A DNA stretch of 7,606 nt from Candidatus Pygmaiobacter gallistercoris (lineage in GTDB: Bacteria; Bacillota; Clostridia; Oscillospirales; Ruminococcaceae). Numbering within the stretch: position 1 is the stretch's first letter; each line of letters starts with the position of its first letter. Positions 1 to 6,042 of the stretch are shown here, piece by piece. Where the stretch lies: positions 1 to 7,606 of the forward strand of contig DXIA01000123.1 in the NCBI GenBank assembly GCA_019113125.1, in the 5' to 3' direction. The notes below the pieces were generated by a model, which was given only the letters and a program-made list of their open reading frames with translations, searched no databases and was not told the DNA's origin. A program made the translations under genes and the position numbers.

Positions 1-2
1 TT

Positions 3-1817
3 CACCTCTCGGAACAGGGAACCCGCCGTCTTTCCCTGGCGATCTTTCTTTTGTCGGCGTTTCCCCTCTTCATCATGATGGAGTGCTTTGATGAAAACGG
101 CATCTTTTCGGTCTTCATCTCGGCCTTTCTCTTCAATCTGCTGATGATCTGGCTGATCTGCTGGATTCTCTATTCGATCTTTGGCAGCTTTACAGTCTCC
201 CTTCGGATCGCCTCCGTTTTGTTCTATCTGCTGGGCATCATCAACAGCGCGGTGCGTACCTTCCGCGGTACCCCGATCTCGGCGCTGGATCTATACAACA
301 TCCGCACCGCCGCTGCGGTTGCCGGCGGCTATCGCTATCCGTTTTCCTATTACTTTTTCACCGCAACCCTGCTTTTGCTCTTTGTCTGGGCGCTGGCCGG
401 AAAGGCGGTCTGGCGTTGCCCCCGTCGGCGCCAGCGCTGGATTGCCCGGGGCTGCTGTGCCGCGGCGACCCTGCTCTTCTGCGCCGTCTTTTCCAACACC
501 GCCTTTCTCAACAGCATCGGCATCAAGGATTATCTCTGGAACCAGAACCTCGCCTTTGAGGACAACGGCCTTCTGCTCAGCGCCGCGTACAGCACAAAGT
601 ATCTGCGGATCGAGACGCCGGAGGACTACAGCCCGCAGCAGGTCGAGGAGATCATTGATGCGCTGCCGGAGAACGACGCCCCGCTTGCAGAGGAGCAACC
701 GAACCTGATCGTGATCATGGATGAGAGCTTTTATGATCTCTCAACCGCCGGCAGCTTTGAGACCGATCTCGACTACCTGCCGTTCATCCGGAGCATGACC
801 GGGCGGGAAAACACCATCACCGGTGATCTTCGGGTCAGCACCTTCGGCGGGGGCACCTGCAACACCGAATTTGAGTTTTTGACCGGCTGCACCCTCGGCT
901 TTTTCCCCACCGGCAGCGTCGTCTACCAGCAGTACATCCGGCAGGCGACCCCCTCGCTGGTCACCCTGCTGCAGCAGCAGGGATACACCGCCTACGCCGT
1001 TCATCCGTTTTATAACTACTGCTGGAACCGGAACAAGGTCTATCCGCTGCTGGGGTTTGAGCATTTTTATGATCTCAGCGACTTTCCCGGCGCCAAGATG
1101 CTGGGCAGCTATGTCAGCAACTGTGTGAGCGATGAATCGGACTTTGAAAAGCTGATCGAACTGTTTGAGGAGAAGGATCCGGGCGAGCCGCTCTTTCTCT
1201 TCAATGTGACGATGCAGAACCACGGCGGCTATTCCAAGCTGCTCAACGCGCCGGATGAGCTGGTCCACATGAGCAAGGGCGACTATACCAGCCAATATGC
1301 GGATAACTATCTCTCACTAATCCGCGCCACCGATGCCGCCTTCGAGGATCTGATCTCCTACTTCGAGCAGGTGGAGGAGCCGACCATCATCCTGCTGTTC
1401 GGCGACCATGCGCCCAATCTGCCCGACGGCGTCTACGAGGCGCTGATGGGCAAGGATCTGGACGATCTCACACTGGAGGAGACCCAGCAGCGGTACACCA
1501 CCCCCTTTGTGCTCTGGGCCAATTATGACATCGAGACCGGCACCGGAGATGCCGGGACCATCAGCGCAAACTATCTCTCCACCCTGCTGCTGCGGACCGC
1601 GGGGCTCAAGACCAGTGCCTACATGGATTTTCTCGATCAGCTCTCTCGGCAGATACCGGCCATCAACCTGAACGGCTATCTCGGCGCCGACGGCACCGAG
1701 TACAGCTATGAGGATGATTCCGAATATCTGGATCTCATCGAGGAGTACCGCTCGCTGCAATACAACTATCTATTTGACAAAGAAGATCGCCTTGATTCTC
1801 TCTTCACCCCGCGCTGA
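3..1817 (+). CDS. LTA synthase family / phosphoglycerol transferase-like membrane protein (5' partial)
   Basis: This is a membrane-anchored alkaline-phosphatase/sulfatase-fold enzyme of the LtaS/MdoB type. Family members move phosphoglycerol from phosphatidylglycerol to a cell-surface acceptor, with the catalytic domain outside the cell. The frame is open from position 3, and codons before the TTG at 51 already encode the first hydrophobic helix, so the true start lies upstream of the window. About five membrane segments fill the first ~165 visible residues, followed by the catalytic domain. Family motifs are in order: metal ligand Glu in IMDESFYDL (codon at 723), catalytic Thr in FGGGTCNTEFEFLTG (codon at 855), the substrate-site His and WNR (1002 and 1023-1031), NHGGYS (His at 1221) and FGDHAP (Asp-His at 1404-1409). 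All expected active-site residues appear intact. The stop is TGA at 1815-1817; the next gene begins 27 nt later, which suggests an operon. Whether the acceptor is LTA, another teichoic acid or a glycan cannot be read from sequence. Confidence 0.92.
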   Translation, partial: HLSEQGTRRLSLAIFLLSAFPLFIMMECFDENGIFSVFISAFLFNLLMIWLICWILYSIFGSFTVSLRIASVLFYLLGIINSAVRTFRGTPISALDLYNIRTAAAVAGGYRYPFSYYFFTATLLLLFVWALAGKAVWRCPRRRQRWIARGCCAAATLLFCAVFSNTAFLNSIGIKDYLWNQNLAFEDNGLLLSAAYSTKYLRIETPEDYSPQQVEEIIDALPENDAPLAEEQPNLIVIMDESFYDLSTAGSFETDLDYLPFIRSMTGRENTITGDLRVSTFGGGTCNTEFEFLTGCTLGFFPTGSVVYQQYIRQATPSLVTLLQQQGYTAYAVHPFYNYCWNRNKVYPLLGFEHFYDLSDFPGAKMLGSYVSNCVSDESDFEKLIELFEEKDPGEPLFLFNVTMQNHGGYSKLLNAPDELVHMSKGDYTSQYADNYLSLIRATDAAFEDLISYFEQVEEPTIILLFGDHAPNLPDGVYEALMGKDLDDLTLEETQQRYTTPFVLWANYDIETGTGDAGTISANYLSTLLLRTAGLKTSAYMDFLDQLSRQIPAINLNGYLGADGTEYSYEDDSEYLDLIEEYRSLQYNYLFDKEDRLDSLFTPR

Positions 1818-1831
1818 CCGGGGCCGTGCTG

Positions 1832-1838
1832 AAAGGAG
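1832..1838 (+). promoter_or_regulatory. Ribosome binding site of the ThrE-type gene
   Basis: AAAGGAG lies 6 nt before the ATG at 1845. It fixes the start of this gene and rules out the other-frame ATG at 1826. No promoter or terminator is visible in the 27 nt between the upstream stop and this start, which supports co-transcription. Confidence 0.75.
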
Positions 1839-1844
1839 TGCCGG

Positions 1845-2615
1845 ATGGACTGCAACGAATTTCTGAACACGACCACCGAGATCGCCTATGCACTGCTCGA
1901 GAGCGGCGCCGAGATCTACCGGGTAGAGGAATCGGTGCTGCGGATCTTCGCGGCCTACGGCGCACGGGAGGGGCATATCTTCGCCATTCCCACCCTGCTG
2001 ATCCTCTCACTGCAGGATGAAAACGGCAAAAATCTAACCACCATCCGACGGCTCGGCAGCCACGGCAGCGACCTTGCTCGGGTCAACGCCTATAATGATC
2101 TGTGCCGCGCCATCTGTCGCGAAAAGCCCTCATTTTCCGAGATTCGCAGGGAGCTTGCCCGGATCGGTCGTCTGCCCTGCTATACTCCGCTGCAGCAGAT
2201 TGCGGCCGGCGGGGTGGTTGCCTTCGGATTTGCGCTGCTGTTCGGCGGCAACCTCTTTGACGCGCTCTGTGCGCTGGTCTGGGGCATTGCGGTAAAACTG
2301 GTGCTCTTTCTGATGGAAAAATACCACGCAAACGGATTTTTCACCACCATCGTCTCCAGCTTTGTCGCAGCGGGCCTGTCGGTGGTCGGGTTTCGGTTTG
2401 GGCTCGGGGCACATCTTGACAAGATCATCATCGGCGTGCTGATGAATCTCGTTCCCGGCGTCGTGCTGACCAATGTCATGCGGGATATGATTGCCGGCGA
2501 TCTCATCGCCGGGCTGACCAAACTGGCACAGGCACTCATCACCGCGACCGGCATCGCGCTGGGCACCGGCGTTGCCATCAGCCTGGGACGAATTCTTCTG
2601 GGGGTGATGGGATGA
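1845..2615 (+). CDS. Threonine/serine exporter family protein, ThrE N-terminal type (YjjP-like)
   Basis: This is the larger half of a split ThrE-type transporter (DUF1212/ThrE family), 256 residues. Characterised relatives export threonine, serine or small organic acids across the cytoplasmic membrane. Residues 1-115 form a soluble, helix-rich domain with family patterns such as SGAEIYRVEES, a PTLLILSL strand and a later NAYNDLCRAI helix. Residues ~116-256 hold about five membrane segments. The conserved stretch MNLVPGVVLTNVMRDMIAGD (200-219), at the end of a helix and start of a loop, is the best family signature. The start is set by AAAGGAG 6 nt upstream. The stop overlaps the next ATG (ATGA), so the two halves are translationally coupled and likely form one transporter. 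Substrate is not deducible; threonine/serine is the family default. Confidence 0.9.
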   Translation: MDCNEFLNTTTEIAYALLESGAEIYRVEESVLRIFAAYGAREGHIFAIPTLLILSLQDENGKNLTTIRRLGSHGSDLARVNAYNDLCRAICREKPSFSEIRRELARIGRLPCYTPLQQIAAGGVVAFGFALLFGGNLFDALCALVWGIAVKLVLFLMEKYHANGFFTTIVSSFVAAGLSVVGFRFGLGAHLDKIIIGVLMNLVPGVVLTNVMRDMIAGDLIAGLTKLAQALITATGIALGTGVAISLGRILLGVMG

Positions 2616-3055
2616 AATTTCTTCTGCCCTGTATCTATGCTTTTGTCGCCTGTTTCGCCTATTGTTTCATCGTCAATATCCGGGGACGGCTGCTCCTGTT
2701 CGCCCCGCTCGGCGCAAGCATCGGATGGCTGGTGTATACCCTTTGCGGCCTTTTTGCCGGCGATCTGCCCTGCTATTTTCTCGCAACCGTCGCGGTCTCG
2801 GTCTATGCTGAGATCATGGCGCGTATCGAGCGGGTTCCCGCGACCGGATTTCTTCTGATCGGCATCTTTCCGATGGTGCCCGGCGGCGGCATCTACTACA
2901 CAATGGAATACTGCATCAACGGTGATACGGGGATGTTTCTCGAAACCGGGCTGCACACCTTCGGCATTGCCGGCTGCCTTGCACTGGGGGTTCTCACCGT
3001 GACCAGCATCCTTCACCTTTATGCCGCTGTTCGCCGCAGCCGGTGCAAAAACTGA
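2612..3055 (+). CDS. Threonine/serine exporter small subunit, YjjB/ThrE_2 type
   Basis: This 147-residue protein is almost entirely hydrophobic, with about four or five membrane segments. It is the second half of the split ThrE-type exporter (DUF3815/ThrE_2). Typical family marks are the N-terminal helix followed by RGRLLLFAPLGASIGWL (24-40), the AEIMARIERVP segment (66-76) and the signature GFLLIGIFPMVPGGGIY (79-95). In fused ThrE proteins this unit forms the C-terminal membrane domain; here it is a separate polypeptide, as in the YjjP/YjjB pair. Its ATG overlaps the upstream TGA by the ATGA arrangement, giving coupled, roughly equal synthesis. The gene ends in TGA at 3053-3055, and no U-tract terminator follows, so some read-through into the MATE gene is possible. 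Confidence 0.9.
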   Translation: MKFLLPCIYAFVACFAYCFIVNIRGRLLLFAPLGASIGWLVYTLCGLFAGDLPCYFLATVAVSVYAEIMARIERVPATGFLLIGIFPMVPGGGIYYTMEYCINGDTGMFLETGLHTFGIAGCLALGVLTVTSILHLYAAVRRSRCKN

Positions 3056-3056
3056 A

Positions 3057-3068
3057 TTTGTGCACAAA
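3057..3068. repeat. Perfect 12-bp palindrome TTTGTGCACAAA
   Basis: TTTGTGCACAAA is a perfect palindrome with no loop, 2 nt after the exporter stop codon and just upstream of the putative -35 box at 3074. A loop-free palindrome cannot act as a terminator hairpin, so a protein-binding site (operator) is the more natural reading. No regulator is encoded in the window, and the bound factor is unknown. Confidence 0.4.
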
Positions 3069-3073
3069 ATTAT

Positions 3074-3101
3074 TTGACGAGTGTTGTCAAGTCTTTACTA
3101 T
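3074..3101 (+). promoter_or_regulatory. Putative sigma-A promoter of the MATE gene with overlapping inverted repeat
   Basis: TTGACG (3074-3079) and TACTAT (3096-3101) are separated by 16 bp in an AT-rich intergenic dip, predicting a start near 3108. The -35 box forms one arm of the inverted repeat TTGAC-N7-GTCAA (3074-3090), a size suited to a dimeric repressor of the MarR/TetR kind; this is inference only. A second possible promoter is TTTACT (3094-3099) with TAAGAT (3117-3122) at 17 bp, giving a start near 3129. The sequence alone does not decide between them. Confidence 0.55.
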
Positions 3102-3139
3102 TTATTTCAATTCCTGTAAGATAGAGGTAAAATAAATAG
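3098..3139 (+). repeat. 10-bp inverted repeat in the MATE leader
   Basis: CTATTTATTT (3098-3107) and AAATAAATAG (3130-3139) are perfect inverted repeats with a 22-nt spacer. The right arm runs into the AGGAAAG Shine-Dalgarno (3138-3144). The left arm overlaps the putative -10 box and lies before the predicted start, so only transcripts reading in from upstream could form this stem. The arms are A/T-rich, so chance and weak pairing must be considered. Confidence 0.4.
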
Positions 3140-3148
3140 GAAAGACTG

Positions 3149-4567
3149 GTGTCCCGTCGAATGCATGGTTTTCTGGACAGAATCTTCAATCCGCAAAAAC
3201 TGGTGAAGAAAATTCCCGTCTCCGGGGAACTCCCCGGCGTTCCCTCCCTTCTCTCCCGCACCCTGCGGATTGCCTGGCCCTCTCTCACCGAGTCGGTTTT
3301 GATCGGCCTTGTCGGCATGGTGGACACCATGATGGTGAGTACTCTTGGCACCTATGCCATCGCGGCGGTCGGGCTGACCACCCAGCCGAAATATATCGGC
3401 CTGTCCTTTTTTCTCTCCCTCAATGTTGCGGTTTCCGCTCTTGTTGCCCGCCGGCGTGGCGAGCGGGATGCCGAGAGCGCCAGGCAGGTCCTTCTTCAGT
3501 CCCTCATCATCACGCTGGCACTGACCGCCGTCGTCAGCGTTCTCTGCGTCGTGTTTGCCGATCCGATTCTTCGGCTTGCCGGTTCGGCGCCGGACACCCA
3601 TGAGGATGCGGTTCTCTATTTTCAGATTATCATGGGCGGGATGGTCTTCAACTCCGTCTCGATGGTGATCAACGCCGCACAGCGCGGCTGCGGCAATACC
3701 AAGATCGCGCTGCGCACCAACCTCGCCAGCAACCTTGTGAATATCTTTTTCAACTATCTGCTGATCGGGGGCAATTTCGGCTTTCCGCGGCTCGGGGTGG
3801 CCGGCGCGGCGATCGCTACCGTTATCGGCACCGTCGTGGCCTGTGTCATGAGCATCTTGAGTGTGCTGCACCCACATCAATTTCTGCATCTGACCTGTCC
3901 GAAACGGATTCGGTTTGACCGGCGCACGATGGGCGGTCTCGCCAACATCGGTTCCTCCGCGCTGGCAGAACAGATCTTCCAGCGGATCGGCTTTTTCATC
4001 TCCGCCATCGTTGTTGCGCGGCTCGGCACCGAGCCGTTTGCCACCCACCAGATCTGCATGAATGTTCTCAACATCGCCTTCTGTTTCGGTGACGGTCTGT
4101 CGGTCGCCTCGGTCGCGCTGGTTGGCCAGAGTATGGGGGAAAAGCGAATCGATCTCGCCCAGATCTACGGCAGCATCTGTCAGCGGATCGGTTTCTTGAT
4201 CTCAATCCTGCTCGGCATTGTCTTCTTCGTCTTCGGCCGGAATATTGTCGGGCTATTCAGCAGCGAGCCGAAAATTCTGGATGACGGCGCGGTGCTTCTG
4301 GATATGATGGCCTTTATCGTGCTGCTGCAGATCTCGCAGGTGATCTTTAACGGCTGTCTGCGCGGTGCGGGCGACACCCGATTTGTCGCGGTGGTCAGTC
4401 TGATCAGCGTCACCTTTGTCCGTCCCTTCTTCAGCTGGTTGTTCTGCTATCCGGTAGGGCTTGGGCTGGTCGGTGCCTGGGTTGCGCTGCTGCTGGATCA
4501 GCTGGTTCGTTTCCTGCTCTCCCGCTATCGTTTCGGCAGCGGAAAGTGGTCGAAAATCGTAATCTGA
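3149..4567 (+). CDS. MATE family efflux transporter
   Basis: This 472-residue multidrug/toxin extrusion family transporter has a normal family length. MATE pumps export cationic drugs, metabolites or other organic compounds using Na+ or H+ gradients. About twelve membrane segments occur in two homologous halves. Family patterns include MVDTMMVSTLG (57-67) after the first helix, the first-half signature RGCGNTK (179-185) and its second-half counterpart RGAGDTR (405-411); the two are 226 residues apart, showing the internal duplication. A polar stretch of ~30 residues precedes the first helix. The GTG at 3149 is favoured as start because AGGAAAG at 3138-3144 is correctly spaced from it; the in-frame ATG at 3161 would be too distant. 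The gene has its own promoter region and is followed by a terminator at 4601-4630, so it is probably monocistronic. The substrate cannot be predicted. Confidence 0.94.
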   Translation: MSRRMHGFLDRIFNPQKLVKKIPVSGELPGVPSLLSRTLRIAWPSLTESVLIGLVGMVDTMMVSTLGTYAIAAVGLTTQPKYIGLSFFLSLNVAVSALVARRRGERDAESARQVLLQSLIITLALTAVVSVLCVVFADPILRLAGSAPDTHEDAVLYFQIIMGGMVFNSVSMVINAAQRGCGNTKIALRTNLASNLVNIFFNYLLIGGNFGFPRLGVAGAAIATVIGTVVACVMSILSVLHPHQFLHLTCPKRIRFDRRTMGGLANIGSSALAEQIFQRIGFFISAIVVARLGTEPFATHQICMNVLNIAFCFGDGLSVASVALVGQSMGEKRIDLAQIYGSICQRIGFLISILLGIVFFVFGRNIVGLFSSEPKILDDGAVLLDMMAFIVLLQISQVIFNGCLRGAGDTRFVAVVSLISVTFVRPFFSWLFCYPVGLGLVGAWVALLLDQLVRFLLSRYRFGSGKWSKIVI

Positions 4568-4572
4568 GTTTC

Positions 4573-4601
4573 TTTTGTTTGGTCCGAATTTGTGGTATAA
4601 T
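4573..4601 (+). promoter_or_regulatory. Extended -10 sigma-A promoter for the C39-like/pentapeptide unit
   Basis: A consensus TATAAT (4596-4601) is preceded by TGG, giving the extended -10 form TGnTATAAT. A weak -35, TTTTGT (4573-4578), lies 17 bp upstream. The predicted start is near 4608, giving a leader of about 46 nt before the TTG at 4654. The -10 box shares its last base with the first base of the terminator stem at 4601. Confidence 0.75.
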
Positions 4602-4630
4602 GGGGGATAGTTTTACTATCTCCCATTTTT
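4601..4630 (+). terminator. Intrinsic terminator of the MATE gene
   Basis: TGGGGGATAGT (4601-4611) pairs with ACTATCTCCCA (4615-4625) over 11 bp, including one G-U pair, around a TTT loop. TTTTT follows at 4626-4630. It sits 33 nt after the MATE stop codon. The predicted transcription start of the next unit falls within the left arm, so the new transcript would lack a complete stem and escape termination. Confidence 0.8.
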
Positions 4631-4638
4631 CAGCGTTA

Positions 4639-4644
4639 AGGAGG
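4639..4644 (+). promoter_or_regulatory. Strong ribosome binding site that selects a TTG start
   Basis: AGGAGG (within TAAGGAGGGG, 4637-4646) is close to a full anti-Shine-Dalgarno match and lies 9 nt before the TTG at 4654. No in-frame ATG is at proper distance; the ATG at 4675 is 30 nt away. The longer upstream reading from 4546 would overlap the MATE gene and read through promoter and terminator, so it is rejected. Confidence 0.75.
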
Positions 4645-4653
4645 GGCTGTGGG

Positions 4654-5277
4654 TTGTCCAAGTATGAACTTCAGATGCCGTTGATTGAGGATGGAGATCG
4701 CTGGGCCTATGGCGGCGATCAGGAATGGTGCCGCACTGCGTGGCGGCGCGGCTGTGGGTGCGGGCCGACCACCGGCGCAAATCTTTGCGCCTACTACGCG
4801 ATGACCCGGCCCTCGATGCGAGGGCTCTACCGCGGCAGCCTCTCCCCCTTCTCCAAAGAGGAGTTCATCGACGAGATTGAGGATATCTTTCGTTTCATCA
4901 CCCCGAGTTACATGGGCTTTCCCTTCGCAGGGAAATATGCGCTGAAGTTTCGCGCCTATGCGCTCTACCGCGCTGGGGTGCATTTCTCCTGCTCCGGCTG
5001 CGGCGCCGCCGGAACGGTTCAGAAGATGTTCGACTTTGTCCGCCGTGGCATCGACAGCCAGAATCCACTCGCCCTGTTGATTTTGCGCCATCGCGCCCCT
5101 GAGCTCAAAGAGGACAACTGGCACTGGGTGACGGTGAGCGGCTATCTCGATGGGGCGGACGGCGATCAGGTGATCCTGAGCAACTGCGGTGAGCGGGAGG
5201 TTCGGCCCGCCTCGATGCTGTTTGAGCGTCACCCCAAGAACACGGTCCGTTTGCTCTGTTTTCAGGAGGAACTTTGA
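4654..5277 (+). CDS. Papain-like / C39-like cysteine-peptidase-fold protein, function unknown
   Basis: A 207-residue protein without signal peptide or membrane segment, so probably cytoplasmic. It has the arrangement of a papain-like (C39-type) fold: a Cys in GCGCGPTTGAN (candidate nucleophile C36), a His in NWHWVTVSGY (H157) and an Asn in LSNCGE (N177). These match the Cys-His-Asn/Asp order and the GCGPT and HWVxVxGY patterns of that fold. The region GDQEW just before the Cys motif recalls hypothetical Clostridia proteins of this type. Cysteines are abundant (C26, C34, C36, C45, C113, C116, C178, C202), including a CSGC pair that could bind metal or be redox active. The start is TTG, set by AGGAGG. 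The TGA overlaps the next ATG by one base, coupling it to the pentapeptide-repeat gene. No ABC transporter or peptide substrate is nearby, so a bacteriocin-leader peptidase role is not supported. Activity and substrate are unknown. Confidence 0.62.
   Translation: MSKYELQMPLIEDGDRWAYGGDQEWCRTAWRRGCGCGPTTGANLCAYYAMTRPSMRGLYRGSLSPFSKEEFIDEIEDIFRFITPSYMGFPFAGKYALKFRAYALYRAGVHFSCSGCGAAGTVQKMFDFVRRGIDSQNPLALLILRHRAPELKEDNWHWVTVSGYLDGADGDQVILSNCGEREVRPASMLFERHPKNTVRLLCFQEEL
5264..5270 (+). promoter_or_regulatory. Ribosome binding site of the pentapeptide-repeat gene
   Basis: AGGAGGA inside the end of the upstream gene is 6 nt from the ATG at 5277. This spacing favours the ATG over the in-frame TTG at 5274, and together with the one-base TGATG overlap it indicates coupled translation. 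Confidence 0.75.
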
Positions 5278-5921
5278 TGGCAGAAGAAGAGAGGGTTCCC
5301 CCTGTCCTGTTTGAGGAGCAGGGGTATCTTGCTGATTTTTTGTCCCAATCTGCCGGAGAGGACAGGACCATCGAAGATCTCCTTTTTCGGCATCTCACCT
5401 TTGATGGCATCCTGATCTCCAAGCTCGAGTTCTCACACTGCCGATTTGAGGGGTGCCGCTTTATCGGCTGCCGACTGCCGCAGCTCTATCTGCGCAGCTG
5501 CACGCTGGACGGATGTGATCTCTCGGGCTGCCAGCTGAATGACGCGACCTTCCGCAATGTACTCTGGAAGGGCTGTAAACTATCCGGCACCCAGTTTTTC
5601 GGCTCGTTTTTTCAGCAGTGCCGCTTTCTGGACTGCGCGGCGGAGTACGCGAACTTCAGCGGCGGTATCTTGAAACAGCTCACTTTTTCGGACTGCCGGC
5701 TGCCTGAGGCAAGTTTCTCCGACTGCAAGCCCACCCGGCTCTCCTTTTCCGGCTGCGGACTTCAGCGGTCGGATTTTACCGGCACCCCGCTTAAAGGACT
5801 TGATCTGACCGAAGATGCGATTGAGGGCATTCTGCTTGCGGGTCCGGAACTCAAAGGGGCGATTGTCACCCCGTTTCAGGCCTGCGATCTCGCCCGCCTG
5901 CTCGGACTGATCATTCGATAA
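5277..5921 (+). CDS. Qnr-like, cysteine-rich pentapeptide-repeat protein
   Basis: A 214-residue pentapeptide-repeat protein. After a charged N-terminal segment of ~30 residues, about 30 consecutive quintets can be read in one register, from IEDLL through FSHCR FEGCR FIGCR to LKGAI VTPFQ, which predicts a right-handed quadrilateral beta-helix of seven to eight turns. The central i position is mostly Phe or Leu; the i-2 position, normally Ala, is Cys in a dozen quintets. The C-terminus (FQACDLARLLGLIIR) resembles the dimerisation tail of Qnr proteins (QA-x-x-L-x-x-LG-hydrophobic). Qnr and MfpA proteins mimic DNA and protect gyrase or topoisomerase IV; applying that function here is inference from fold and tail. 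It is co-transcribed with the C39-like gene and followed by a strong terminator. No membrane segment or signal peptide is present. It could equally be a structural pentapeptide protein with another partner. Confidence 0.85.
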   Translation: MAEEERVPPVLFEEQGYLADFLSQSAGEDRTIEDLLFRHLTFDGILISKLEFSHCRFEGCRFIGCRLPQLYLRSCTLDGCDLSGCQLNDATFRNVLWKGCKLSGTQFFGSFFQQCRFLDCAAEYANFSGGILKQLTFSDCRLPEASFSDCKPTRLSFSGCGLQRSDFTGTPLKGLDLTEDAIEGILLAGPELKGAIVTPFQACDLARLLGLIIR

Positions 5922-5950
5922 AAATCCGGACCTGGAAAGTCCGGATTTTT
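5920..5950. terminator. Strong intrinsic terminator, symmetric
   Basis: AAAAATCCGGAC (5920-5931) and GTCCGGATTTTT (5939-5950) form a perfect 12-bp inverted repeat around the 7-nt loop CTGGAAA. The GC core TCCGGAC is flanked by A on the left and T on the right, so both strands show a stem followed by a U-run. It begins on the last bases of the TAA of the pentapeptide gene. Its clear job is ending the + strand unit; no minus-strand gene needing it is visible. Confidence 0.9.
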
Positions 5951-6006
5951 CTGTACATCCGGCTGCACATACCGGGTTTTGAGCAATCTTTCCTCCGCTT
6001 TTACAG

Positions 6007-6035
6007 TTGCTAAAACAGGGAAATGCTGCTAGAAT
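6007..6035 (+). promoter_or_regulatory. Sigma-A promoter of the YdcF-type gene
   Basis: TTGCTA (6007-6012) and TAGAAT (6030-6035) are 17 bp apart, and the -10 is extended by TGC (6027-6029). The predicted start is about 6042-6043, which coincides with the A of the ATG at 6043. A small inverted repeat TTTTA-N7-TAAAA (5999-6015) overlaps the -35 box and might be an operator, but is too short to be convincing. Confidence 0.65.
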
Positions 6036-6042
6036 ATGTGGT

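Noticed and set aside
3056..3090. Intrinsic terminator after the exporter pair
   Set aside because: The palindrome has no loop and no U-run follows; the second repeat has only 5-bp arms.
2180..4048. Long minus-strand open frames across the exporter and MATE genes (295 and 313 codons)
   Set aside because: They mirror well-supported plus-strand genes, have low-complexity, charge-rich translations with no recognisable motif, and lack ribosome binding sites; they are typical shadows in GC-rich DNA.
4546..4653. N-terminal extension of the C39-like gene from a GTG at 4546
   Set aside because: It would overlap the MATE gene and translate the promoter and terminator; the strong AGGAGG at 4639-4644 marks the TTG at 4654 instead.
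4654..5277. Bacteriocin-processing C39 peptidase
   Set aside because: C39 leader peptidases are usually fused to or beside ABC transporters with small GG-leader peptides; none is present, so only the fold-level similarity is kept.
5951..6006. Possible small gene or RNA between the terminator and the YdcF promoter
   Set aside because: Only 56 nt with no ribosome binding site, open frame of note or stable fold.
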